15,857 nucleotides of DNA from S012-109 sp964425105 (GCA_964425105.1 CAYRLE010000058.1:1-15857), one strand, 5' to 3'. Shown: positions 1 through 6,772, numbered from the stretch's first letter. The notes: generated by a model from the sequence alone, not told the origin. Program-made: numbers and translations.

Positions 1-155
1 CTCAAGGCTGGCAGGCAACTGCCCGACAAATGGGTATCGACCAGGTGATGCTCATCGACAGCGAGATGCGCATCCATGTGACGCCGAAAATGAACCGGCG
101 CCTGATTTTTCAGTCTCAACCTGTACCGGAAGTTATCGTAAGCCCTTTGTCATGA
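1..155 (+). CDS. apbE: FAD:protein FMN transferase (ApbE-like), 3' end only
   Basis: An open frame enters from the left edge (first full codon at base 3) and stops with TGA at 153-155. It gives about 50 residues beginning QGWQATARQMGIDQVMLIDS and ending in VIVSPLS. The pattern of an alanine-rich helix, a short beta strand ending in a hydrophobic-Asp turn, then a polar C-terminal strand is that of the ApbE C-terminus, which covalently attaches FMN to Thr/Ser of extracytoplasmic flavoproteins. The catalytic and Mg-binding parts lie outside the window. The stop overlaps the start of the next gene (ATG at 152), and the next two genes are common ApbE partners, which supports the call. From these residues alone the family is a weak call; the context raises it. 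Confidence 0.6.
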   Translation, partial: QGWQATARQMGIDQVMLIDSEMRIHVTPKMNRRLIFQSQPVPEVIVSPLS

Positions 156-508
156 CCCGAGCAGACTATATCGTAGTGGCCGCCACCCTGCTCCTGCTGC
201 CCATCCTGTATCTGAACTTCTGGGGCGGCGGGCCGGCGCAGGCGGCCCACATCCACGGCGCCGACGGCCGCGAATTCAGCGTTCCTCTGAGCGTGGACCA
301 GACCCTGGAGCTGGAGGGCCCCCTGGGCACCAGCATTATCGAGATCCGCAATGGCCGGGTGCGTTTCAGCGACTCGCCGTGCCGCGGCAAGCAATGCATC
401 CATGCCGGCTGGCTGGAGCAGGGCGGCGAGTTCGCCGCCTGCCTGCCCAACCGCATCAGCGTCGCCGTGAGCGCCGCCGAGACCCGTTACGACAGCATCA
501 ATTTCTGA
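152..508 (+). CDS. NusG domain II-containing membrane-anchored protein (EetA-like)
   Basis: The protein has 118 residues. A single hydrophobic segment at about residues 6-22 acts as an uncleaved anchor, followed by a beta-rich NusG domain II. The family's conserved cysteine pattern is visible: SPCRGKQC (Cys77, Cys82) and a third Cys97 in AACLPNRI, around a GW turn. Such proteins are not transcription factors despite the name; the domain is predicted to face the periplasm. Next to ApbE and a Gx-transporter they form a recurrent set, and in Listeria the homologous EetA works with EetB in flavin-based extracellular electron transfer. The ATG overlaps the apbE stop, and 7 bases separate its own stop from the next start, so the three are almost certainly co-transcribed. 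The cysteines may have a redox or metal role, which is inference. Confidence 0.8.
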   Translation: MTRADYIVVAATLLLLPILYLNFWGGGPAQAAHIHGADGREFSVPLSVDQTLELEGPLGTSIIEIRNGRVRFSDSPCRGKQCIHAGWLEQGGEFAACLPNRISVAVSAAETRYDSINF

Positions 509-515
509 ATCCCCC

Positions 516-1055
516 ATGCCCTCAGCCAAAGATCAACAGACCGTGGTCATCACCACCACCCGCCAGGATCACCGTATCGCCTGGCTGACCGCCCTGGCCA
601 TCGCCATCCACATCGCGGAGAGCGTGCTGCCCAGCCCCCTGCCCGGTGTCAAGCCGGGGCTGGCCAATGTGGTGACCCTGACGGTACTGTTCCTCTACGG
701 CTGGTCCGCCGCGGCCTGGGTCAGCCTGCTGCGGGTACTGGTGGGCAGCCTGCTCATCGGCACCTTCCTCACCCCCACCTTCGCCCTCAGCCTCAGCGGC
801 GCCCTGGCCAGCCTGGCGGTATTGGGACTGGGCACCCTGCTGCCCGGCCGCGGCCTAGGCCCAGTGGGCTTCGCTCTGCTGGCCTCCCTGGCCCATATGA
901 CGGGACAGTTCTTCTGCGCCTACTGGCTGTTCATCCCCCATGACGGCCTGTTCGGCCTGCTGCCGCTGCTCATGACCCTGGCGGCCGGCTTCGGCCTGCT
1001 CAGCGGGCTCATCGTCCAGGCCATGCTGCCCCGCCTCCGGGAGCAGGCGAGGTGA
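516..1055 (+). CDS. Gx transporter family / heptaprenyl diphosphate synthase component I-like membrane protein (EetB-like)
   Basis: The protein has 179 residues and is strongly hydrophobic, with about five predicted membrane spans. Near the N-terminus it carries the family hallmark ESVLPSPLPGVKPGLANVVT, followed by LLRVLVGSLLIGTF, a signature of the Gx-transporter/Hpre_diP_synt_I family that resembles ECF-type substrate-binding membrane subunits. The name from prenyl synthase component I is historical; the family has also been implicated in electron transfer (EetB) and possibly quinone or flavin handling. It follows the NusG-II gene after 7 bases and its TGA overlaps the GTG of the tonB-like gene. 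Family membership is clear; substrate and direction of transport cannot be told from the sequence. Confidence 0.85.
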   Translation: MPSAKDQQTVVITTTRQDHRIAWLTALAIAIHIAESVLPSPLPGVKPGLANVVTLTVLFLYGWSAAAWVSLLRVLVGSLLIGTFLTPTFALSLSGALASLAVLGLGTLLPGRGLGPVGFALLASLAHMTGQFFCAYWLFIPHDGLFGLLPLLMTLAAGFGLLSGLIVQAMLPRLREQAR

Positions 1056-1939
1056 GCACGCTGCAGTACACGTCCCCCTCCGTCAGCGCAGCCGACCGCC
1101 TCGGCCTGACCCTGTTCTTCGCCATCGTGATCCACGCCGTACTGATCCTGGGCATCAGCTTCAAACCGGAACTGATCCGCCCGCCCCAGGACGAACATCC
1201 GCCCATCGAGATCATCCTCGTGCACCAGCGCAGCGAGGAGACACCGGAGAAGGCAGAATACCTGGCCCAGGCCAACCTGGAAGGGGGCGGCAACACCAGC
1301 GAGAAGGTGCGCCCCACCAGCCCCGCGTCCACCCCGATCCCGCCGGAGCGGCCCGGCCACGACAGCGCCATCACCCCCGCCGCGGCCCCCCCGCCACAAC
1401 CGCGCCCGGCCAGCGCTCCCAGCCTGACCCTGGAGAAATCCCCCCAGCAGAGCCGGCCCCTGGAGCAACCCCGTCAGGAGCAGCAGGCGCCGCTGACCGC
1501 CGTGGAACTGATGCAGCGCAGCCGCGAGATCGCCAATCTCAGCGCCGAGATCGACCGCTCCCTGCAGGCCTATGCCCAGCGCCTCAAGCACCGCTACATC
1601 TCCTCACGGGCGCGGGAATACCGCGACGCCGCCTACCTGGATGCCTGGCGCGCCAAGGTGGAGCGCATCGGCAACCTGAACTATCCTGAAGAGGCCAAGC
1701 GCCGCGCCATCTCCGGCAGCCTTCTCCTGGACGTGGCCATCAAGGCCGATGGCACCATCCACAGCATCACCGTGCGCCGTTCTTCCGGCAAGAAACTCCT
1801 CGACGACGCCGCCATGCGCATCGTGCGTCTGGCGGCGCCCTTCGCCCCCTTCCCCGAGGAACTGCGCAAGGATACCGACGTGCTGCATATCACCCGCACC
1901 TGGCAGTTCCTCAACGACAATCTTCAGACCGGCCGCTGA
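1052..1939 (+). CDS. TonB-like energy transducer
   Basis: The protein has 295 residues and starts with GTG, overlapping the upstream stop (GTGA). One N-terminal membrane anchor (about 18-36) with a His in the span is followed by a long periplasmic linker rich in Pro, Gln and Ala (about 85-155). A coiled-coil-like charged helix (about 150-185) leads to a TonB C-terminal domain (about 205-290) with the typical NYPEEAKRRAISGSLLLDV and ITVRRSSGKKLLDDAAM. It should link inner-membrane proton-motive force to outer-membrane receptors, but no exbB/exbD or receptor lies in the window. A TonB paralogue directly upstream of yqgE (algH) is the arrangement in Pseudomonas aeruginosa (tonB3), so it may serve a special envelope role rather than iron uptake. 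Confidence 0.88.
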   Translation: MSTLQYTSPSVSAADRLGLTLFFAIVIHAVLILGISFKPELIRPPQDEHPPIEIILVHQRSEETPEKAEYLAQANLEGGGNTSEKVRPTSPASTPIPPERPGHDSAITPAAAPPPQPRPASAPSLTLEKSPQQSRPLEQPRQEQQAPLTAVELMQRSREIANLSAEIDRSLQAYAQRLKHRYISSRAREYRDAAYLDAWRAKVERIGNLNYPEEAKRRAISGSLLLDVAIKADGTIHSITVRRSSGKKLLDDAAMRIVRLAAPFAPFPEELRKDTDVLHITRTWQFLNDNLQTGR

Positions 1940-1947
1940 AAGCCGAC

Positions 1948-1976
1948 TTGTCACAGCCTTGCCGGTGGCGGATACT
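1948..1976 (+). promoter_or_regulatory. candidate sigma-70 promoter for yqgE
   Basis: TTGTCA (1948-1953, five of six to consensus) and GATACT (1971-1976, four of six) are spaced by 17 bases. The predicted transcription start falls about 7 bases downstream, on or next to the A of the yqgE ATG at 1983. No Shine-Dalgarno is visible before that ATG. If the promoter is real the message may be leaderless or nearly so. Confidence 0.4.
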
Positions 1977-1982
1977 AGTCTA

Positions 1983-2546
1983 ATGAATGAGATGAGTTCT
2001 CTCACCAACCACTTTCTCATCGCCATGCCCAGCCTCAAGGACCCCAATTTCTTCCATGGGGTCACCTACATCTGCGAGCACAACGAGGAAGGGGCCATGG
2101 GCATCATGATCAACCGCCCCCTGGACATCGAGCTGGGCGAGGTCCTGGGGCAGATGCAGATCAGCAACGAACGGCCGGAAGTGGCCGAAATCCCTATATT
2201 CCTGGGCGGCCCCGTGCAGTGCGAACGAGGTTTCGTATTGCACAAGCCCCACGGCCAGTGGGAAGCCACTCTCAAGGTCACCGCAGAGATCGGCGTCACC
2301 TCCTCGCGCGACATCCTGGAGGCCATCGCCCGCGGGGAAGGCCCGCAGCAATGCCTCATCGCCCTGGGCTACGCCGGCTGGGCGGCCGGACAGCTGGAAC
2401 AGGAAATGGCGGAAAACGCCTGGCTGAGCGTGCCCGCCGACGACAAGATCATCTTCACAACCCCCTATGACCAGCGCTGGGAAAGCGCCGCGGCGCTCAC
2501 CGGCGTGGACATCAAGCGGCTCTCCAGCGAGATCGGCCACGCATGA
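1983..2546 (+). CDS. yqgE: YqgE/AlgH family protein (UPF0301)
   Basis: The protein has 187 residues. Its start is SSLTNHFLIAMPSLKDPNFF followed by VTYICEHNEEGAMGIMINRP, the family signature, and further on comes FLGGPVQCERGFVLH; the family normally has about 185 residues, so it is complete. ATG at 1983 was chosen because the family motif begins a few residues later; an in-frame ATG at 1992 is an alternative. The molecular function is unsettled. The P. aeruginosa homologue AlgH was linked to alginate regulation, and linkage to yqgF/ruvX is conserved across many proteobacteria. Its TGA overlaps the ATG of ruvX (ATGA), implying translational coupling. Confidence 0.93.
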   Translation: MNEMSSLTNHFLIAMPSLKDPNFFHGVTYICEHNEEGAMGIMINRPLDIELGEVLGQMQISNERPEVAEIPIFLGGPVQCERGFVLHKPHGQWEATLKVTAEIGVTSSRDILEAIARGEGPQQCLIALGYAGWAAGQLEQEMAENAWLSVPADDKIIFTTPYDQRWESAAALTGVDIKRLSSEIGHA

Positions 2547-2998
2547 GCGGCTGCCGCACCCTGCTGGCCTTCGACTACGGACACAAGAAAATCGGCGTCG
2601 CGGTGGGACAGGAACTGACCGGCGCCGCCCGCCCCCTGGTCACCCTCCCCACCCGCAAGGGTGAACCCGACTGGGACGCCATCACTGCGCTGATCCAGCA
2701 ATGGCGCCCCGCCGCCCTGGTGGTAGGCCTGCCCCTGCACCTGGATGGCAGCGAGCAGGACACCACCCATGCCGCGCGCCGATTCGCAAACCGTCTGCGG
2801 GGCAGGTATCATTTGCCCGTATATTTTGCGGACGAGCGCCTGTCCTCCATGGCCGCCCTGCAGCTGCTGCGAGAACAGTACCAGGAACGCAAGGGGCGCA
2901 GCCAGGGCGTGGATGCAGTAGCGGCCCAACTCATCCTCGAGACCTTTTTCAGCCAGGGTGACGACAGCAAAAATAAAACTGGTGAATCAACAAATTAG
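2543..2998 (+). CDS. yqgF: Holliday junction resolvase-like / pre-16S rRNA nuclease YqgF (RuvX)
   Basis: The protein has 151 residues and an RNase H-like fold. The first acidic residue sits in LLAFDYGHKKIGVAVG, the second conserved block is LVVGLPLHLDGSE, then FADERLSSMAA, and the final acidic residue is in GVDAVAAQLILETFF. All three catalytic acidic positions expected for YqgF/RuvX are therefore present. In E. coli YqgF is implicated in 5'-end processing of 16S rRNA and in antitermination; a junction-resolvase role has also been proposed. The gene overlaps yqgE by 4 bases, and pyrR starts 12 bases downstream. The last dozen residues (GDDSKNKTGESTN) form a polar tail coded by locally AT-richer DNA. 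Confidence 0.93.
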   Translation: MSGCRTLLAFDYGHKKIGVAVGQELTGAARPLVTLPTRKGEPDWDAITALIQQWRPAALVVGLPLHLDGSEQDTTHAARRFANRLRGRYHLPVYFADERLSSMAALQLLREQYQERKGRSQGVDAVAAQLILETFFSQGDDSKNKTGESTN

Positions 2999-3010
2999 CA
3001 AGCCATCGGC

Positions 3011-3544
3011 ATGACAACGGCGGAACCGGAGATCACAGAGGCACTGCAGCGCATGACGCGGGATCTACGCGTCCTGCTGCAGCAGCGGGCCATCGAAACA
3101 CCCCTGATGGTGGGCATCCACAGCGGCGGTGTGTGGATCGCCGAGGCACTCCATGAACTGCTGGGCCTGGACACCCCCCTGGGGGCGCTGGACATCTCCT
3201 TCTACCGCGACGATTTCACCCGCATCGGCGTCAACCCCCAGGTCAAACCCTCCCGGCTGCCGGTGCCCATCGACGACCGCCACATCATCCTGGTGGACGA
3301 CGTGCTCTATACCGGCCGCACCATCCGCGCGGCGCTCAATGAAATCTTCGACTACGGCCGCCCGGCCTCGGTGCTGCTGGCGGTGTTGGTGGACCGCAAT
3401 GGCCGCGAACTGCCCATCCAGGCCGATGTCTCCGGCATCCAGATGGATCTGCCCCCCCATCGCCAGGTCAAACTCCAGGGGCCGGAGCGCCTGGTACTGA
3501 GCATCGAGGAAACCGGGGCCATCATGACTCATGGGGAGGTATGA
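3011..3544 (+). CDS. pyrR: PyrR bifunctional pyrimidine regulator / uracil phosphoribosyltransferase family
   Basis: The protein has 177 residues and a type I phosphoribosyltransferase fold. The PRPP loop is IILVDDVLYTGRTIRA (about 92-107), and LDISFYRDDF (about 60-69) matches the PyrR-specific LDITLYRDD motif; VGIHSGGVWIAE is the PPi-loop region. In Gram-positives PyrR binds pyr mRNA and also acts as a UPRTase; in pseudomonads it regulates but has been reported to lack UPRTase activity. The gene lies directly upstream of pyrB. The stop codon (3542-3544) is the first TGA of the left arm of a heptamer inverted repeat, so the last residues (near IMTHGEV) may reflect repeat insertion at the original end of the gene. 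Confidence 0.92.
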   Translation: MTTAEPEITEALQRMTRDLRVLLQQRAIETPLMVGIHSGGVWIAEALHELLGLDTPLGALDISFYRDDFTRIGVNPQVKPSRLPVPIDDRHIILVDDVLYTGRTIRAALNEIFDYGRPASVLLAVLVDRNGRELPIQADVSGIQMDLPPHRQVKLQGPERLVLSIEETGAIMTHGEV

Positions 3545-3620
3545 GGCGTGAGGGGTGAGGCGGCCTTACTGACCAAGGGGAGAAGTTCATGCGCCTCACC
3601 CCTCACGCCTCACACCTCAC
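3542..3620. repeat. heptamer-based inverted repeat (copy 1) between pyrR and pyrB
   Basis: The left arm at 3542-3562 is three heptamers, TGAGGCG, TGAGGGG and TGAGGCG. The right arm at 3592-3612 is its exact reverse complement (21 of 21), followed by one more degenerate unit CACCTCAC up to 3620. The loop is 29 bases (3563-3591). In RNA this gives a very stable 21-bp stem. Because the unit is 7 bases long and starts with TGA, the left arm places a stop in each of the three forward frames. No T-run follows, so it is not a classical intrinsic terminator. Copies with a related unit occur at 9973-10059 and from 15842. Confidence 0.88.
3575..3591 (+). promoter_or_regulatory. Shine-Dalgarno and ATG in the loop of the pyrR-pyrB hairpin
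   Basis: AAGGGGAG (3575-3582) stands 6 bases before an ATG (3589-3591) that is in frame with pyrB. Both lie in the single-stranded loop between the arms of the 21-bp inverted repeat. This is the best ribosome binding site in the pyrB leader. The homology-supported start at 3640 has no visible Shine-Dalgarno. The site may therefore decide the pyrB start, or be a chance property of the repeat's loop. Confidence 0.45.
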
Positions 3621-3639
3621 GAATTCACCATACGGCGCC

Positions 3640-4617
3640 ATGATCAAGGAAAACATCCAACTCGATCAGCAGGGGCGGTTGCGCCACTTCCTTACCATCG
3701 AGGGCCTCAAGCGCCAGCTGCTGACGGAGCTCCTGGACACCGCCGAGTCCTTCACCAGCGTCACGGAACAGACGGTGAAAAAGGTGCCGCTGCTGCGCGG
3801 CAAGACCATCGTCAACCTGTTCTTCGAGCCCAGCACCCGCACCCGCACCACCTTCGAACTGGCTGCCAAGCGGCTCTCCGCCGACGTGCTCAACATCAAT
3901 GTCCCGGCCTCTGCCACCAGCAAGGGTGAGACCCTGCTGGACACCCTGCGCAACCTGGAGGCCATGCACTGCGACATGTTCGTGATCCGCCACGCCAACA
4001 GCGGTGCGGCCCATTTCATCGCCCGCCACGCTGCCCCCCACGTGAGCATCATCAACGCCGGCGACGGGCGCCATGCCCACCCCACCCAGGCCATGCTGGA
4101 CATGTTCACCATCCGCCGCCACAAGGGCGAGTTCCACAAACTCACCGTGGCCATCGTCGGCGACATCATGCATTCCCGGGTGGCCCGCTCGCAGATCCAC
4201 GCCCTCAGCACCCTGGGGGTCAAGGAGACGCGCATCATCGCGCCGCGCACCCTGATCCCGGCCTGCGCCGAGACCCTGGGGGTCCATGTCTATCACGACC
4301 TGCGCCAGGGGCTGCGCGACGTGGACGTGGTGATCATGCTGCGCCTGCAGCGCGAGCGCATGCGCGGCGCCTCCCTGCCCAGCGAGCACGAATACTATCA
4401 GCTCTTCGGCCTCACCGAGGAGAAGCTGGAACTGGCCGCAGACGACGCCATCGTCATGCATCCCGGCCCCATCAACCGGGGGGTGGAGATCGACTCCGCC
4501 ATCGCCGACGGGCCGCGCTCGGTCATCCTGCAGCAGGTGAGCCACGGCATCGCCGTGCGCATGGCCGTCATGTCCCGGGCCATGCAGCCACAACATGCAG
4601 GGCAGGAGACGCCATGA
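3640..4617 (+). CDS. pyrB: aspartate carbamoyltransferase catalytic subunit
   Basis: The protein has 325 residues from this start. It condenses carbamoyl phosphate with aspartate in de novo pyrimidine synthesis. Visible signatures are FFEPSTRTRTTFELAAKRLS (residues 61-80, phosphate binding), SKGET (94-98, the 80s-loop lysine), GDGRHAHPTQ (141-150) and VMHPGPINRGVEI (272-284). ATG at 3640 gives MIKENIQLDQQGRLRHFL, aligning with the normal start of pseudomonad-type ATCase. An in-frame ATG at 3589 has a much better ribosome binding site and would add 17 residues (beginning MRLTPHASHL) translated from the repeat arm; which start is used is open. The TGA overlaps the pyrC' ATG, consistent with the ATCase-pDHOase dodecamer known from Pseudomonas. 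Confidence 0.95.
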   Translation: MIKENIQLDQQGRLRHFLTIEGLKRQLLTELLDTAESFTSVTEQTVKKVPLLRGKTIVNLFFEPSTRTRTTFELAAKRLSADVLNINVPASATSKGETLLDTLRNLEAMHCDMFVIRHANSGAAHFIARHAAPHVSIINAGDGRHAHPTQAMLDMFTIRRHKGEFHKLTVAIVGDIMHSRVARSQIHALSTLGVKETRIIAPRTLIPACAETLGVHVYHDLRQGLRDVDVVIMLRLQRERMRGASLPSEHEYYQLFGLTEEKLELAADDAIVMHPGPINRGVEIDSAIADGPRSVILQQVSHGIAVRMAVMSRAMQPQHAGQETP

Positions 4618-5900
4618 GTGCCCTGCTGATCCGCAACGGCCGCGTCCTGGATCCTGCCAACGGTATCGACGAGGCCACAGATCTCTATGTGACTGAAGGA
4701 CGCATTGCCGCCCTGGGCAGCGCCCCGGCGGGCTTTGCCGCCCAGCGCGAGATCGATGCCAGCGGCGCTGTGGTCTGTCCCGGCCTGGTGGACCTGCGCG
4801 CGCGCTGCCGGGAACCGGGCCTGGAGCACAAGGCCACCATTGACAGTGAATCGCGCGCCGCCGCCGCCGCTGGCGTCACCACCCTGTGCATGCCGCCCGA
4901 CACCGACCCCATCGTGGACAGTGCTGCCGTGGCCGCCCTCATCCGGCGCCGCGCGGAACGGGCGGGGCTGACACACATCGTGCCCCTGGGCGCCCTGACG
5001 CGGGGACTGGAGGGCCGCCAACTCAGCGAGATGAGCGCCCTCAAGGCGGCCGGCTGCGTGGGGGTAAGCAACGATATCCACCCGATGAAGAACCACCTGG
5101 TGCTGCGCCGCGCCCTGGAATACGCCGCCACCTTCGACCTCACCGTCTTCATCCAGCCTCAGGATCCAGCCCTCAGCAACGAGGGCTGCGCCCACGAGGG
5201 CGCCGTCAGCACCCGCCTGGGGCTGCCCGGCATCCCCACGGCTGCGGAGACCATGGCGGTGGCCGGCTACCTGGCCCTCATCGAGGAAACCGGCGTGCGC
5301 GCCCATTTCACCCTGCTCTCCAGCAGCCGCGCCGCCCAGATGGTGGCCCGCGCCCAGCATGACGGGCTGCCGGTGAGCGCCGCCGTATCCGCCCATCACC
5401 TGCATCTCACTGAACTCGATGTGCTGGATTTCGACAGCCAATGCCATGTGGTGCCGCCCCTGCGCACCCAGCGCGACCGCGACGGCCTGCGCCACTGGCT
5501 GGCCCAGGGCGCCATCGGCGCGGTTTGTTCCGACCACCAGCCCCACGAGGCGGACGCCAAGCTGGCGCCCTTCAGCGCCACGGCACCGGGCATCTCCGCC
5601 CTGGAGACCCTGCTGCCCCTGACCCTGCGCTTGGTGGAGGAAGGCATCCTGCCACTCAATGATGCCATCGCCCGCCTCACCTGCCAGCCGGCGCGCATTC
5701 TGGGACTGGCGGCCGGCACCCTCACGCCGGGGGCGGCGGCTGACATCTGTATCTTCCACCCCGATGAATACTGGACCCTCAGCGCGGAAAACATGGTGAG
5801 CCAGGGCCACAACACCCCTTTCCTCGACTGGGAGATGAAGGGCCGGGTCCACTACACCCTGCTGGACGGCAGGGTGGTGTATGAGCGCGGGCAGTCATGA
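4614..5900 (+). CDS. pyrC: dihydroorotase-like, probably catalytically inactive PyrC' (ATCase partner)
   Basis: The protein has 428 residues with the amidohydrolase fold of type I dihydroorotase. The metal-binding D-x-H-x-H-x-R-E-P-G motif reads DLRARCREPG (residues 60-69), so both histidines are arginine. The next expected His region reads FIQPQDPAL (Gln in place of His), and the H-x-S-S region reads TLLSSS (Leu in place of His). VCSDHQPHEADAK (about 304-316) keeps the catalytic-type Asp. Loss of several zinc ligands marks it as the PyrC' type, which in Pseudomonas is needed structurally for ATCase assembly while another pyrC provides activity. It overlaps pyrB and pyrK by ATGA at both ends. 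A true dihydroorotase is predicted elsewhere in the genome. Confidence 0.92.
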   Translation: MSALLIRNGRVLDPANGIDEATDLYVTEGRIAALGSAPAGFAAQREIDASGAVVCPGLVDLRARCREPGLEHKATIDSESRAAAAAGVTTLCMPPDTDPIVDSAAVAALIRRRAERAGLTHIVPLGALTRGLEGRQLSEMSALKAAGCVGVSNDIHPMKNHLVLRRALEYAATFDLTVFIQPQDPALSNEGCAHEGAVSTRLGLPGIPTAAETMAVAGYLALIEETGVRAHFTLLSSSRAAQMVARAQHDGLPVSAAVSAHHLHLTELDVLDFDSQCHVVPPLRTQRDRDGLRHWLAQGAIGAVCSDHQPHEADAKLAPFSATAPGISALETLLPLTLRLVEEGILPLNDAIARLTCQPARILGLAAGTLTPGAAADICIFHPDEYWTLSAENMVSQGHNTPFLDWEMKGRVHYTLLDGRVVYERGQS

Positions 5901-6772
5901 GCCACCGCAACAGCATCTTCGTCGAAGAAGCAGCCATCCTCAGCCATGCGGCCTGTGCCGGCGAGCAGTACATCCTGCGCCTCAAGGCGCCCCACTGTGC
6001 GGCGCGGGCGCGGGCCGGCAGCTTCGTCCACATCCAGTGCGACGACCTGCTGCCCATGCGCCGCCCCCTGTCCATCATGCGCGCCGATGCCGGCGCTGGC
6101 TGGCTCGAGTTGCTCTATCGCGCCGTCGGCCACGGCACCCGGCGCCTGGCGCAGCGCCAGGTGGGGGAACATCTCAGCCTGCTGGGCCCCATCGGCCGCC
6201 CATTCCAGCTGCATCCCCAGCGCCACCGCCCCCTGCTCATCGGTGGCGGCGTGGGCATCCCCCCCATGATCTTTCTCGCCCAGGAGATCCGCCACGCCGA
6301 CTGGGCCTGCCAGCCCCTGCTGCTGGCGGGCTCCGAAACCCCCTTCCCTTTTACCCCCCGCCCCTCCCAGATCATGACCCCCGCCCTGCCCGCCGAGGTC
6401 ATCGCCGCCATCCCCCTCATGGAGGACTGGGGCATCACCAGCCGCCTGGCCAGCCTGCAGGGCTTCCCCGGCTGCCACCAGGGCTATGTCACCGACCTGG
6501 GACGGCTGTGGCTGGAATCCCTGGACCAGGAGGCCCTGAGCAGCGTGGAAATCTTCGCCTGCGGGCCCCACCCCATGCTGGAGGCCGCCGCCGCCCTGGC
6601 GCGCGATTTCCACCTGCCCTGTCAGGTCTCCCTGGAGGAGTTCATGGCCTGCGCCGTGGGCGGCTGCGCCGGCTGCGTGGTGCCCGTGCACCATGAACAG
6701 GGCACCGCCATGAAGCGGGTCTGTGTGGACGGCCCGGTGTTCGATGCCCGCAGCGTCTTCCCTCCACCCTGA
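5897..6772 (+). CDS. pyrK: dihydroorotate dehydrogenase electron-transfer subunit-like (PyrK family)
   Basis: The protein has 291 residues and belongs to the ferredoxin-reductase superfamily with a C-terminal 2Fe-2S site. In order are the FAD motif MRRPLSIM (about 55-62), GPIGRPF, the NAD-binding LLIGGGVGIPPMIF (about 114-127), FACGPHPMLEA, and the cysteine cluster ACAVGGCAGC with a fourth Cys in KRVCVDGPVF. This is the PyrK layout that feeds electrons between NAD and a PyrD class 1B catalytic subunit. No pyrDB gene lies beside it, although pyrB and pyrC' overlap directly upstream. It could pair with a pyrD elsewhere or serve another oxidoreductase. The middle segment ETPFPFTPRPSQIMTPALPA is proline-rich. 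The family is secure; its partner is not known from this window. Confidence 0.87.
   Translation: MSHRNSIFVEEAAILSHAACAGEQYILRLKAPHCAARARAGSFVHIQCDDLLPMRRPLSIMRADAGAGWLELLYRAVGHGTRRLAQRQVGEHLSLLGPIGRPFQLHPQRHRPLLIGGGVGIPPMIFLAQEIRHADWACQPLLLAGSETPFPFTPRPSQIMTPALPAEVIAAIPLMEDWGITSRLASLQGFPGCHQGYVTDLGRLWLESLDQEALSSVEIFACGPHPMLEAAAALARDFHLPCQVSLEEFMACAVGGCAGCVVPVHHEQGTAMKRVCVDGPVFDARSVFPPP

Noticed and set aside
920..1591. Long minus-strand open frame opposite the Gx-transporter and tonB-like genes
   Set aside because: It is opposite to genes with clear family motifs, is low-complexity Gly/Ala/Arg-rich, and shows no domain; such frames are expected at this GC content.
3542..3620. CRISPR array or intrinsic terminator as explanation for the heptamer repeat
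   Set aside because: Units are 7 bases with no spacers, so it is not CRISPR; no T-run follows the stem, so a standard intrinsic terminator is not supported.
4398..5852. 484-codon minus-strand open frame opposite pyrB/pyrC'
   Set aside because: It mirrors the codon pattern of the plus-strand genes, has no recognisable motif and straddles two well-supported genes.
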